A model generated the notes under the pieces. It was not told the origin of the DNA and made no database searches. It saw only the letters and a list, made by a program, of their open reading frames with translations. This document shows, piece after piece, positions 1-11,665 of a DNA stretch of 64,000 nt. Origin of the DNA: Datisca glomerata (Eukaryota > Streptophyta > Magnoliopsida > Cucurbitales > Datiscaceae); contig QANY01004819.1 of assembly GCA_003255025.1 (NCBI GenBank), positions 744,001 through 808,000 of the forward strand. Reading direction: 5' to 3'. The position numbers were made by a program, and so were the translations under genes. The first letter of the stretch is position 1, and each line of letters opens with the position of its first letter.

Positions 1-41
1 CAGAAAAAGACGAAAATCAAGTTCAACTTGAAGCCACAGAA

Positions 42-2076
42 TCACTGTTGTTGGGTCTGCCGGGGCTGAGAGCTACCATATCCACCACCATAGCCAACTT
101 GCCCACCATGAGGCCCATTCGCCTGAGGAGTTCCATAAGATGCAGAAGGTTGTGATGAATCAGATCTCCACGCTGCATTTCCGTAACCTGTATTACCATT
201 AGTTTCACCATAGCCACTTCCAACATAGCCACCACCATTCCCTTGCAATTCTCCCCCACTAGGACCTCCAGTGTTACTATTTGGGGCATTGGCAGAGCGC
301 CCTCCTACAGCCCCATACCCAGATTGATTCCCATAAGAACCATCACTTCCGTATCCATAACTTTGATTCCCATACCCACCATATCCATAACTTTGATTCC
401 CATACCCACCAGCCCCACCAGGAGATTGACCTGTAGGTCCAGAAGCAGTTCCACCACCGCCTGCACCTGTATTACCACCTGCTGCACCCCAAGGAGCAGT
501 ATTCCCATAGCCCATGGCCCCATACCCAGAAGGAGCTTGAGTGCTCCACGAGTTTCTGGGAGCACCTTGCGGACCACTGGCATACCCAGCATTAGGGACG
601 TTTGGATTCCCATAGCCAGTAGCAGCAGGGGCACCATACCCAGTATTGCCACCGCCATAATTTCCATAACCACCATAACCAATACCATTACTTGAAGGAC
701 CATAACCATAACCAGGAGTATTATAACCCGAGGAACTATAAGGAGGGTAACCACCACCAGTGCCCTGAGACTGCATGTACCTATTAGAATCTGATCTACC
801 ATCATATGCATTTGAGTTTCCCCCAGATGCTCCATAACCCTGATAACCACCACCTGCAACACCGCCACCAGTATCACCACTCGTTGAACGGCCACCTGAA
901 CCAGGGTTTGCATCTTTAGGAAGAGCCCGCTTTACCTCTACTTGCTTTCCATTCAGATCATGAAATGTCTTGTGTAAAACCATGTCAACAGCTTCTTCAG
1001 TATCAAAAGAAATAAATCCAAATCCTCGAGGCCTTCCAGTATTCTGGTCATACATAACTACTACATCAGTTACAATGCCAAAATTCTCAAAATATTGCTT
1101 GAAACCTTCTTCAGTCAAAGTCGGAGGCAATCCTCCAACAAATATTTTCTTGGTCCTGACATTTCCACCACCCCCTACGCTTCTAGCAGGATTAGAATTT
1201 CCTGATCTTCCAGATGTCTGCTGCTCCTCCCTTGATAGGGCCCTCTTGGCCTCAACCTACAAAAACAAAACTGGTTACTTAAGATTGAGTAAAATAATAT
1301 AGGACATAGGAAAATAACAAATCACTTCACAAATATACTAAAGAAATTGTATATAAAGCTTCAAATGGACCATTAGTAGAATATAAACTTAAAGAAAGAC
1401 GTCCAGATTGAATTGAATACATTATACAAAGAAGCATCATGCCTTCGTGAAGATTACGACCATCAAGCTATTAGCCATAATGATCAGCGATATCCGACTT
1501 TTTATTCATTTAAACAAAAAGGAAAAATAAGATATAATATAACCAATCCTTCCACATACTCATAAAATCAGAGTAACAGGTGCATCAACCTGAGAAAGTA
1601 ATATGTCTAGGGGGATACAGCTCATACAGATAACCAGTGGATCCAAACTAGAGCAGAGGATCAAGGGCATTCATCTGTTAATTGTGAAATAAATACTATG
1701 TATCACCAACGTCATCATTACAAAATTTCAAGAATCTCAAATTTCCTAACATTATCACCAAGAAAAGGGGAAACTAAATGGTTATCAATTAATTCTAAAA
1801 TAACTCTTAATGCTACGCCAATAAGCACAAAACAAAACAAGAGGGTTTCCTCACCGTTCTACCATCGATGGTGTGTTTGTCCTGGAGAACCCGATCGAGA
1901 ACAGAGGGATCTGCGAAGACAACGAACCCAAAACCTCTGGGTCTACCAGTAATCTTATCCCTCATCACAACGGTTTGCAAAACATCCCCATAGTTGCCGA
2001 AGTAGTCCTTGAGCTTGTCCTCAGAAGTCTCCCAAGAAATCCCACCAATGAAAAGCTTTCCCTGATCCGAATCCAT
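42..2076 (-). CDS. hnRNP 1-like glycine-rich RNA-binding protein (two RRMs)
   Basis: Two exons, 1855-2076 and 42-1256, joined in phase 0, encode 478 residues. RRM1 spans about residues 6-78 (RNP2 LFIGGI, RNP1 RGFGFVVF). RRM2 spans about 110-187 (RNP2 KIFVGGL, RNP1 RGFGFISF). From about 190 the protein is low-complexity Gly/Tyr/Asn/Ser with repeated YGGYGNQSYGYG blocks. This is the layout of plant hnRNP1/RNA-binding protein 1, which binds mRNA and acts in processing and transport. The start is the ATG just before DSDQGKLFIGG, where these proteins usually begin. The intron splits a short linker after RRM1 (donor GTGAGG, acceptor TTTGTAG). The stop is 42 bases from the window edge, so the 3' UTR is cut off. 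A prion-like tail that could phase-separate is inference. Confidence 0.95.
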
Positions 2077-2229
2077 GGAGTTTTCTCCTCTCTCTTTCTG
2101 GGTAAGTAGAAGCTTTTTCTTTTCCCTCTAGCGGCTTTTGTAGGTTTGGGATTTTGAGGAACAAGAAGGAAGACAATAAAAGAGGGAGAGAGGGTTTGCG
2201 GCCGACTGGAGCTCAGCCACGAAAATTAT

Positions 2230-3640
2230 AGGCTAAAAGAACGAAATTCTTTGATGAATAATTATTCAGAGAGTATTTGATTCGGACGGTCATGATTCGT
2301 CTCATTTGGTGGGTTTGGATTTATTTGGAATGAGCATTCGACGAGTCGCATCGGTTGGTCTCTCTTGAATACAACTTGTAGTTTGGGCGTTGGCAAAGAC
2401 GCAATTATCTCTCCTAATCTCAACTGGCGAAAATAAATTGAATATTTTAGAGGGAAACGAAATTTATTCTTAGGGATTGTTTGGTTCAAGGTATTTAAAG
2501 GTGGGGATCCAAGATCAATGGGAATGTATTGGTTTGAAAAATATCTTTAAACCGAGTCGAATCAAATCAATAAAAAAAATTAAATTGTTTTTCTTGGTTC
2601 AGTTCGGTGGTCGATTCGCTCTTGGATTAAAAAATTAAATTTTCAGTTCGGTCCACAATTTTTCTACATTTTGGATCGAATTGACCGTTTGCCCCCTGCA
2701 TATAATCATATATATTCTCACATTTCTTTTTCTTTTTTGTATTTCTCTCATATCTTTTTAATATATTAGTTTACATGTTGATTTAAATTGTAAGTTTTTG
2801 TTGTAATATATGACAAATTTATAATTTTTTGAAACATGTATGATTCAATTCATTGATGAACTTCTTAAAAAAATGTTAGTGGACCGTAAAACTCCATCGA
2901 ACTGATCAATTATTTTACGGTATAATCGATTCGGTTTATAAACAGATAATTAATCGATTCAATTCTCATTATAATGAAATTGTAATTTATATTTTTATCT
3001 AATTTATATATTAAAACTAGATCGAACCAATCATAGACTCCCAATGATAATGTAACATTTCTACTAATTACATTCTTCCAGATAAGCGAAAAAGCCTTGA
3101 ACAAAATGACCCATTAGCATTTTTAGGCAAACATATTGTTTAATATTAGTAGAACATCCGAATTCAAATTAGTCAACATAATATAGTAGTAATCAATGTT
3201 TCGTTGATTTATAGTTACTATGTCCATCCTAGTCATCAGAACTGTGTCGAGTCAGAACCGCAGCCAAAACAGAGCCTATCATTTTCAGTTAATTTTATAT
3301 CAAACCATCCATAGAGACAGACTAAAAGTGGGTTTTGCCCAAAATAATACAAGAGCCGCAAATTTACATTGGTTGCTATAGACAAAGTTGGCTTGCTTCC
3401 CTTATTTTATTTCCTTTATTACCCTCGTCCACCCATGGCCATGACCCACATACTTCCCCCTCCATCATTATAAAGTTCCAACGTTACTATTTTTTTTCAA
3501 ACCATTTGGAGCCCAAAAATAAATTTAAAAAAAAATCCAACACCAGCTGCCATTTTTGTCTCTTCTTTTCTCTTTTTCCGCTGCCTGTAATAAAGAAGAC
3601 CCCATCAAACAACGTTTTCTCAGCTTGGAAGTTTTAAGGT
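2230..3640. other. AT-rich intergenic spacer, no gene seen
   Basis: This spacer lies between two divergent genes (hnRNP on -, uncharacterised gene on +) and must hold both promoters. Several stretches at 2540-2700 and 2880-3030 repeat short words such as ttcggt and atcgatt in both orientations, as in decayed transposon ends. A Tourist-like start (ggattgtttggttc) occurs near 2475 without a visible partner. No convincing coding region was found. Confidence 0.6.
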
Positions 3641-3647
3641 GCCTCTA

Positions 3648-3934
3648 ATGGGGTGTTTTCTTGCCTGTTTTGGCATTTCCCCCAGACGAAAGAGGCGGAG
3701 ACCAGCGAATAAAGTCGTAGCTGGTGACCGTGTAAGGCTGATCTCCATTAACATTCTCAGCTTCTTCATGTTAGATAGATGTAATTGAAGCTTTCAAGCT
3801 TTGTTGCAGGTACATGGAAGTTATAAACCACTAGATTCTTCTCTAACTGCTATTCATGGTATTTCTGATAGCCCCATTGCTGAGGTTTATGAGTTCAGGT
3901 TAGTTACTGAATTTGGTGCCGACATCTACATGGC

Positions 3935-4000
<66 letters not shown>

Positions 4001-4833
4001 GAATTACGGTTTGTACTTATTATCAATTTGGTCCCTAAAGTTTTAATTTTATCAATTTAGTCCCTGAGCTCACAGAAGATGTTTATTGCTATTGATTTGA
4101 AAGTTGAAGGACCCAATTGATAAAATGTGAAATTACAAGGCTCAAATTGATGGTAAGCACGAACTATAATAGTGGTGCAAAATGAATTTCACCCTTCCTT
4201 TTACATTTTAGTGTTATTTTATTTGCTTTGCTGTGTGTAAGGGATGAGCCCAAGGAACAGCTTAGGTTCAAAATCAGAAAGAAAGTGAGCTTCAATCTAA
4301 ATGTCCAAACATATGAGCCTATCCCAGATGACAATAATACCTTGGAGACAGATGGGGAAATGAAAGATAATATAGAAGGCAAAGAAACATCAGGATCTTA
4401 CCCTGCAAATCACAGATACAGAAATTGCCGGGATACCTACGATGAAGAGGACGAAATAGCATTCGAGGAGAGTGATTTAGATGATGAATATGAAGACGAT
4501 GAAAGTGATAACAGTCTTGATGATGAAGAAACAAGTCAACGTAGCAATCTGATTCAACCCAATAAAGATGAAAGTCAATATGAACATTCAGTGCTGAAGC
4601 CAATAGAGAATCTTACTCAATGGAAAACAGCCAAAGCAAAAGCAGCAGCACCTAATAAGCAGCAAGAGATTAATAGATTAGATCATCAATCAATGCCTTT
4701 CAGCTCAAAGACAGGATTAACTCCAACTGTGCCTTTCAGTTTGAGGTTAAATCAAAGTCCATCTAAGCCTATAATTCAAGGAATCTCTGTTGATGCTAGC
4801 CTTTCAAACTGGCTGAACAAAAATTCTTGGTGA
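3648..4833 (+). CDS. Uncharacterised plant protein with acylation-type N-terminus and acidic centre
   Basis: Three exons, 3648-3731, 3810-3898 and 4242-4833, give 765 bases and 254 residues. The start MGCFLACF carries Gly2 plus Cys3 and Cys7, the pattern expected for N-myristoylation and S-acylation, followed by a basic patch RRKRRR. A conserved-looking block KIRKKVSFNLNV lies at about 68-79. Residues about 124-154 are dense in Asp and Glu, and the C-terminus ends NWLNKNSW. I recognise the layout from small plant proteins of unknown function but know of no assigned role. Membrane attachment is inference from the N-terminus. Intron 2 carries a long TC microsatellite. The exon phases join cleanly, so the gene looks intact. 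Confidence 0.8.
3938..3999 (+). repeat. (TC)n microsatellite in intron 2
   Basis: About 30 uninterrupted TC dinucleotides lie inside the second intron of the acylation-type gene, about 40 bases after the splice donor. The next intron bases include the motif tttggtccctaaagtttt and its variant tttagtccctga, a word pair common in decayed plant repeats. Confidence 0.95.
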
Positions 4834-4841
4834 ATCAAATT

Positions 4842-4951
4842 CTAGCTCAGCATGCTTTTTAAACATAACTATCTAAAGTGTGGATAACAAAGTGTGGGAG
4901 AACTAGCTCAGAATGTTTTTTTAAACATTACTATCCAAAGTGTGGATAACA
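4842..4951 (+). repeat. Direct tandem duplication in 3' flank
   Basis: A segment beginning ctagctcag and ending gtgtggataaca occurs at about 4842-4889 and again at about 4903-4951 with few differences. The period is 61 bases. It lies just after the stop codon, probably in the 3' UTR. Confidence 0.85.
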
Positions 4952-6630
4952 GTCCCATTTCAGTCTAAGATCATAACAAAGTGTGGTGTGTTGTTTGTGG
5001 ACTTTCTATTGCTTAATTGGTATTTTTACAATCATAAAAGATGTGGGATTTTCCTGTTTAAGCTGTTGTTTGAAAGACATTGGTAATAAGTTCGAAGATT
5101 CTTCATAAGCTGGAGCAAAGTAGAACAAATTTCTTGATGCAGATGAACTCAGCTAAGAATGAAAGCAAAGATGCTTTCAGAACCACACAAACTTCTTTCG
5201 AACAACTCAAAACATTTAGGGATTTATTAGAAAAGATTAGTGTTTGGTTATACGTATAAAACATACCTGAAAATATCAAAATTTCTTTGATAGATATTTT
5301 CCAGAAAAACACATTCCCTTGCTGAAAACAGACTTCAAACAATAGTACTTTAACATTCCAATTCTTCAAATCCATTAAATTAAATACCAAATTCAGTTCT
5401 TATGAGGGTTGCAATCATTCTAACTTGGTCCACACAATCCTACCATTGATCTATAATGGTGAAATGGGAATGAGAAGCCTGACAAATGAGCCTATTGCCC
5501 AAAAGTGACATGAACATATGAGTGACGACATGTGAAGACTCAAACTTCATACAAGGAGGGTTGTCATATTTCTTTAAGATTGACAATGTGAGTACAGTAA
5601 GGGAAGAAATGCTCCAACAAGGGGAATAAGGAGATGCATAATCCAGACAGCACATTTAGTTCACGCACAATACTGAAACATATGTGGAAGGTTCTTGATT
5701 TGCAACCAGAATAGATTTTCAATTGGATAACTTAACGAAAAAGTTCTGGAAAAGTCCAGGTGATCAGATAAAATATTCAATTCTAAGAAGAAAGTTGAAG
5801 TTTGCCAACCTCATGTAATTCTGCAGAAGAAAATATTCAGACTAACAGAAAAAAGTATCAGCCATATTCTAAAAGTTTGTCTTTTATGAATAAAGCAAAG
5901 GGAGATTTACAAAGCAGGTCTTTTTATGATCCTTGACTAAGAGCATTGAGATCTCAATGAAGATTAACACAGCCAAAATGCTACTTAAATTTGTGAAAAA
6001 CATCATACTTGAGTTTAGGGTTTAGGCCTTTTGGCTAAGATCAAGTGTAGAAACATTATAATTGAGTTAAGACATAACAGGGTGAAAGAAAGTGATCTCT
6101 AAACCTCCAACAGAAGGCGGAATACTAAAAGTATAACTCAGACATTTCTACTTGCGAAAAATATGCTTCTAGTTAACTAAGATGTTTATTTAATGTTTAA
6201 TAAAGATATAAAGAGTTTATAATTAACAACGATAAAACACAACGTGGTATAAAATGAGATGAACATAAGCACCTCATACTCCATTTAAAAATGATTATTT
6301 CTGAAGTATTTTCTCGAGTGTAAACTACACAATTTGCGTGGCAAGCATCATTTGTATTATATTTTGTCAGATAATGAAAAAAGCATTTCTATGGTACCAC
6401 CCTCCTGGTCTGCTTCAATCCTTGAATAACGCCCATAAATTTCATCTCCGTGTTATTACTCGTTGCAAACATTTGTATGAAACTGTAGTAGAAGTCACCT
6501 CGACGACTAGCCTTAAGAAGCTAGATATAAGATACTGCCTTCCTCAGTTATGACCCTCTGTTCCGTATTCATAACATCAAGTTGAATGGCCAATAGTTTA
6601 TCCAGCAGATACCTTGCCGATAAACAAAGC
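4952..6630. other. Intergenic region and probable 3' UTRs
   Basis: This region lies between two convergent genes. It contains no recognisable coding exon. Apart from the U2 snRNA-like fragment at 6025-6050 I see nothing specific. Confidence 0.55.
6025..6050 (+). pseudogene. Truncated U2 snRNA 5' segment
   Basis: The 26 bases reading GGCCTTTTGGC then TAAGATCAAGTGTAG match the highly conserved 5' part of U2 spliceosomal RNA, including the region just before the branch-point recognition sequence. The match stops abruptly on both sides: the expected downstream branch-point pairing and Sm-site sequences are absent, and no snRNA-type upstream element is visible. It is therefore a fragment, probably a retro-inserted or template-switch piece, not a working gene. 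Confidence 0.75.
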
Positions 6631-7705
6631 CTACATTATTCTACAAATGCATGAATCAGAATCCTCTTCTTCGGAGTCACTCACATCACTGCAGGCATAA
6701 CAAATAGGAGATCAAATACATTACTGATCCATCTGCAAAATGTCGTTCGGTTCTCTATGATGTCAAATATGTAATAGACTCGTAACTAATATTTCTTAAC
6801 AGCTTGTGAAAAACACTACTTGCTTTCAACCTATAAATTTGAAATATCACCATGTGCCCAAGAATTCTAAAACAACTAAGACGCGAAACTAAAATTTTCT
6901 CCAGTAAATCATGTAAATTCAAGACAGGAGATTTTTTCCATTCAATTGAGTATTTTACTGTTATCTTCCATAGGGCTAATGGTTACATAAGTAAGATCGG
7001 GAAACCATCTTCTGAGAAATTTAACGACACGGCAACTTTAAAGTATTCCAAAAAGATCAATTCCAGTGGCATTGTAAATTATGTAAAACTAGATGGCTTC
7101 ATTTCTCTTCAACATTTCATTACATGTGACAGCCTTTATATTCAGAAACTCTACTACCATGACAGTATAAAGAGAATTATAGAAGCATGGATTGGAATTC
7201 AACTATAAAAAGTCGAAGCCTATTCTAAATTGCTTTCTTAGAAGATTTTAACTTCTTCAACCTAGTCTTTATCAATTAAGACTAGTCTTTATTTAGAATT
7301 TCATCTAAATTAATCATTCTCTTCAGATAGAAAACCAAATATAATCGATGATCTACATTTGGACACAATCAGGCATATCACAAAAGAACATCTTCCCAGA
7401 CACTAGCTAACCAAATTAATCATGGATAAAGTAAGACAGGCTACAAATTATAAAGCATGTAGGTTTTACCTGGGTTCAAATTCCAAAACTTCCGCTAGCT
7501 TATCCCCATTACTATCGTTCCACTTCACTTTCCTCGTTGATATTTCCGATTTCCTCGACATCCCACCTCTTTGAGGCGGTGATAGCAAATGTGTTTCACT
7601 ATCATCATCTCCATTAACTGCACCCTCAACTTCGTTAGAGCCTAAGCCTATAGAGACCGGATGTTTGTTTTTGCAGCAATTAACATCCTTAACAAGCTTT
7701 TCCAT
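6631..7705 (-). CDS. Small acidic plant protein with CaaX-like C-terminus
   Basis: Two exons, 7470-7705 and 6631-6688, join as AG|T to give 97 residues. The start ATG (MEKLVKDVN) is preceded by two in-frame TTG codons that were not used as the start. The C-terminal half holds a block KVKWNDSNGDKLAEVLEFEP, then an acidic serine-rich stretch (DVSDSEEEDSDS), then the tail CICRIM. The last four residues, CRIM, fit a CaaX prenylation box, and a second Cys two residues upstream could be S-acylated. I recognise the W-ND-NG-KL-EVLEF-PSD-SDSE plan from uncharacterised plant proteins; no function is assigned. The second exon is only 58 bases and easy to miss, but it completes the family's C-terminus. 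Prenylation is inference. Confidence 0.8.
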
Positions 7706-8640
7706 CAACAAATTGCACTTCCCACAATAGTAATTTGACAGGTCGAACTATCAAACTCGATCTAAGTTCCAAAAATTTGCCAATCGTCAAAAGCTTAACT
7801 CAACCAAATGGCACAAATCTAAGAATCGAGAGACCCGAACCCGAGAAAGATCATGCTTAACGTACTTTCATCGCCGTAAATTACAATATCCTACACCTGT
7901 TGATCAAGTCAACGCTCATTTCCGGCACGAAGCTAAGAATTTGTATGACAAAGAGTCAGAACAACTGCTTTGATAAGGTTCTTTACAAAAAATATATATA
8001 TATAAACCTGCTTTGATAAGGAAGGAAAAAAGAAGAAAAATCTCACAACAGAAAATCACCGCGAAAGCTACAGTCTACAGAGATGGATACTGGCGAAAGT
8101 GGTGGCCAATTTAACTGAAAATGACAATTCAAACGAAATTTATGGGGAAACCGGTAAGATATAAATGAGAATATTCCAATTTCTGTAGGATACAGATCGG
8201 GAATGTTTACGATTGCAATATAGCAATTTCTAAGAAACAATTAATGGAGCTTCATTAATGGATTTGCACATCAAGGAAGGAGATTGGGAACATGCCATTT
8301 CTTTCTTCTTTCTCATTGGTGGTTGACAAGTGGACTCCGAGAACATGTCTTATGATATCCATTTGTTGGCATCACTGTCAATTCTCGATACTAGATGATA
8401 TTTTTCAGGAAAAATAGGACAAGTTATTTCCAAAAGCTGTTATACTGTTCGTAGTACACGCGATGATCTTTAACCCTCCACGCTCTATGACATCGTTTTT
8501 TATGTGAGAAATTGACGAAGTTATAACCATCTTCTAATTTAATTACGTTATGTGTAAATTATTTATATATTACTTTAAAATTTATTTTAATGAGTGATAA
8601 AAGATTAATTTATGGATATTTGGTACATAATTTGATTAAT
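7706..8640. other. 5' flank of the small CaaX-like gene
   Basis: This is presumably the promoter and 5' UTR of the minus-strand gene ending at 7705. A short (TA)n run lies near 7990. No coding region is supported. Confidence 0.5.
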
Positions 8641-8664
8641 TAAAATTAAATCTATAATTTAAAT

Positions 8665-8780
8665 GATCACAAATTATTCTTTTGATATTTTTTTCACTTA
8701 TTTATTTACTAGTAGTGTTTCATCACAAACTATTCGTTTGATAATTTTTCACTTTCATAATATTTATTTACTAGTAGTGT
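8665..8780 (+). repeat. Short tandem duplication
   Basis: Two adjacent copies begin atcacaaa and end ttatttactagtagtgt, at about 8665-8718 and 8722-8780, with a few substitutions and small indels. They lie in AT-rich intergenic DNA. Confidence 0.8.
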
Positions 8781-9472
8781 CCAAATGTTTGTTTATATTC
8801 GTATCAAAATGTCCAGGCCTTTTGAGATGACATGCTTATAAGTCTTACTTTCCGTTTTTCTTCTCTCTTACATGTTATGTGTGAGTCCTGTTATTGATTA
8901 AAAAAACAGGTGCTGGTAATGAAAAATGACAAGAAAAATTAATTTTTCAGCTCAAACCGTAAAAATAGTCAGAACTTTTTTTGTTGCAAAAATAATTGAC
9001 AGAAGTAAATAATTTATTTACTAAAACTATACATGTGTAAATATATACATTATTTTCGTCCATTTTTTGAAAAAAAAATTATTTGTACAGTTTAAGTTAA
9101 AAGTTGATCATTTTTACAGTTCTCTCTTATTTATAATGTGTAAGTATTATCGAATGAGCCACGTGAGGTAAGATAGAGTAGTAATATGTTTTTGTAAGCA
9201 AATGAACCAAAATTTTAACTTCACAAAGTTTTGACAAAATTTGTACTTTGTTGGGTATCTATTTGCTCATTACCTTTTTTACTCAAACATAGGATACAAG
9301 TTATTTGCCAAAGAACTTAGAAGATTTTGCTGTAATCTCATGTTTAACCTTCATTACCTTTTTTACACTTTTAATATTTGTTTGATGTTGACTGTTGAGA
9401 TCAGAATCAATGGCTAAGATCAAATCTTCACGAAAATTGGTGATAAGTTCAAATAAAAAAAAAAATTAAATA

Positions 9473-9920
9473 AAAGATTTTTAGTACCACATCATCAACC
9501 AGTTATTGACGATTTTAACTTTCGATTTACAGATTTCATAATTAGATTTGGTGGGGTCATTGCATTTAATTAAATATTTTTAAATTTATTATCTTTCAAT
9601 TCAAACGTTATTTTTTATTTTTATTTTTCATTAAAGTAGATGATAATCAATTATTGATTCCAGATTTTTTTAGCTAATTCTGATAAGAAAATATTCTAGT
9701 TTCAATGATTGATTTTACTTTTGATAAGGTAAATAATAGATTTTTAGTATCACGTTATCAACCAGTCGTTGACTAATTTGTAGTTGATGATTTTAAATTT
9801 CGATATACAGATTTCATAATAAGATTCGGTGGTATTCTTACATTTAATTAAATATTCTAGAATTTATTATCTTTCAATTCAAACATTATTTTTATTTTTA
9901 ATTAAACTAGAATCAATACA
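9473..9920 (+). repeat. Diverged direct repeat of about 190 bp flanking the left end of element A
   Basis: Copy 1 (about 9473-9665) and copy 2 (about 9732-9920) share, in order, gatttttagta, atcaaccagt, gattttaa, acagatttcata, catttaattaaatatt and tttattatctttcaattcaaac. The end of copy 2 is the site into which element A inserted. The rest of 8780-9920 is AT-rich with no gene seen. Confidence 0.85.
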
Positions 9921-9921
9921 A

Positions 9922-10110
9922 CGGTTTTTAAGATAAATATACATTTTTTATTTTCCTTAAGAATTTTACACCCCTTTTTAAAAATAAAGAAATTTATACT
10001 ACTGACCCACTAATTTCACATCACCACTTACAATCTCCCTCTTCCCTCATTATTTCTTTTTCTTTCTCAATGCAAATATCAAATAACTTTAATAATATTT
10101 TATTCTTCTC
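9922..10110 (+). repeat. Left TIR of element A
   Basis: This segment pairs with the reverse complement of about 15010-15214. The outer 85 bases align with about three quarters identity by eye. The inner part continues through CTCATTATTTCTTTTTC and ATGCAAA. The inner boundary is approximate. Confidence 0.8.
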
Positions 10111-10139
10111 CTACTTAATTTTTCAATGAAACTTTTTCT

Positions 10140-11310
10140 TCTACTTGAACGGTTCAAGTAATTTTTATGACTATTTGAACCATTCGAATAATTATTTTTT
10201 TGTTATAAGTCAACACTCATACACCAGGTGACTACTTGAAGGGTTTAAGTAATTATTTATGACTACTTGAAGGGTTCAAGTAATTATTTATGACTATTTG
10301 AACCCTTCAAGTGTTTGTTTATGACTGCAGGAATCAAACTGACTGTTTGAAGGGTTTAAGTAATTGAATCTGACTATTTGAACCCTTCAAATAATATTTT
10401 TTTTACTTTCAGAATCAAACTCACTACTTGAAGGGTTTAAGTAGTCAGATACAACTACTTGAACCCTTCAAGTAATTTTTTTTTACTTCCAGAGACAAGC
10501 TCACTACTTGAAAGGTTCAAGTATTCATATACAACTACTTGAACCATTCAAGTAATATTTATTTTTACTTTCAAAATCAAAATCAATACTTGAAGGGTTC
10601 AAGAAGTCAGATACAACTATTTGAACCTTCAAGTAATATTTTTTTACTTCCAGAATCAAACTCACTATTTGAAGGGTTCAAATAGTCAGATACAACTACT
10701 TGAACCCTTCAAGTAATATTTGTTTTACTTATAGAATCAAAATCATTATTTGAAGAGTTTAAGTAGTCAGATACAACTACTTGAACCCTTCAAGTAATAT
10801 ATTTTTTCTTACTTCCAGAATCTAAATCACTACTTGAAGTGTTCAAGTGGTCAGATACAACTATTTAAACCCTTCAAGTAATATTTTGTTTATTTACAGA
10901 ATCAAAATTACTACTTGGAGGGTTCTAGTAATTGTTTTTTTAAGTCAATTTACCCATACACTAGGTGACTACTTGAACCCTTCAAGTAGTTTTTTTTTAT
11001 ATTACTTGAACCTTTCAGGTAATTTTTTTTCTCTTGAAATTTGCTGTCTAGTAAGCTCGTCACTTTCTACTTGAAGGGTTCCAGTAGTAATTTATACTAC
11101 TTGAACCCTTTAAGTGTTTTTGTTTCTCTTGAAGTCTATTGTCCAGTAAGTAAAATCTACTTGAAGGGTTCAAGTAGTAAAAACTTACTAATTGAACCCT
11201 TCAAATAGTAAAAAATTAGTACTTGAACCCTTCAAGTAGTGATGAGTTTACTGGACAATAAAGTTCAGGAGAGAAAAAACTACTTGTAGGGTTTCAAGTT
11301 GTATAAAATC
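10140..11310. repeat. Element A hairpin array, segment 1
   Basis: Tandem short palindromes with 10-base arms ACTACTTGAA and TTCAAGTAGT around a 3-base centre that is usually GGG or CCC. I count about 27 sites by hand in this segment, about one per 42 bases. GGG-centred and CCC-centred copies alternate, separated first by a short spacer (often CAGATACA) and then by a longer T-rich spacer (TTTTTTACTTCCAGAATCAA). The composite repeat is therefore about 90-95 bases. Open reading frames here are by-products of the repeat. Confidence 0.95.
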
Positions 11311-11324
11311 ACTACTTGATGTAG

Positions 11325-11665
11325 GAGAAGTATCAACAAAACCATAACAATGCCCAAAGTTGTTAAATCGCACACAATTTCCAGCAATCGATCTTCCAAA
11401 ACCTGTTGAATCTATGGAAAAGCCAAAAATTACAACCGAAACAACTTTCAGACCTCCAAAAGTACTTAACACATTGTTTACTGGACACAAAACTGGGATG
11501 CGACGGGTGAACGCAGTCACACATGTAGACCTTCGAATAAGCTTCGATTTGATATCTTACAGACCACGTGGATCCACCCGAGACAAAAGTTATACCCTCC
11601 GGAAGTTGACTTGTGTGTCCCATAATCCATTTGTTCCGAAAATTCTAAAGCTATACTGTTTGCAT
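11325..11665. repeat. Element A internal module, copy 1
   Basis: About 340 bases of non-palindromic sequence between hairpin arrays, with a second copy about 2.2 kb further on. Shared blocks include CAGCAATCGATCTTCC, AAAACCTGTTGAATC, CTCCAAAAGTACTTAA, AAGCTTCGATTTGATATC and GTGGATCCACCC. Both strands give short open frames, but stops interrupt corresponding frames and I recognise no protein. Confidence 0.85.

Noticed and set aside
243..913. Frames overlapping the hnRNP gene on both strands
   Set aside because: Shadow frames of the Gly-rich coding repeat. The two-RRM frame is clearly the real one.
6000..6200. A working U2 snRNA gene
   Set aside because: Only the first part of U2 matches. The branch-point pairing region, Sm site, upstream sequence element and TATA at the proper spacing are absent.
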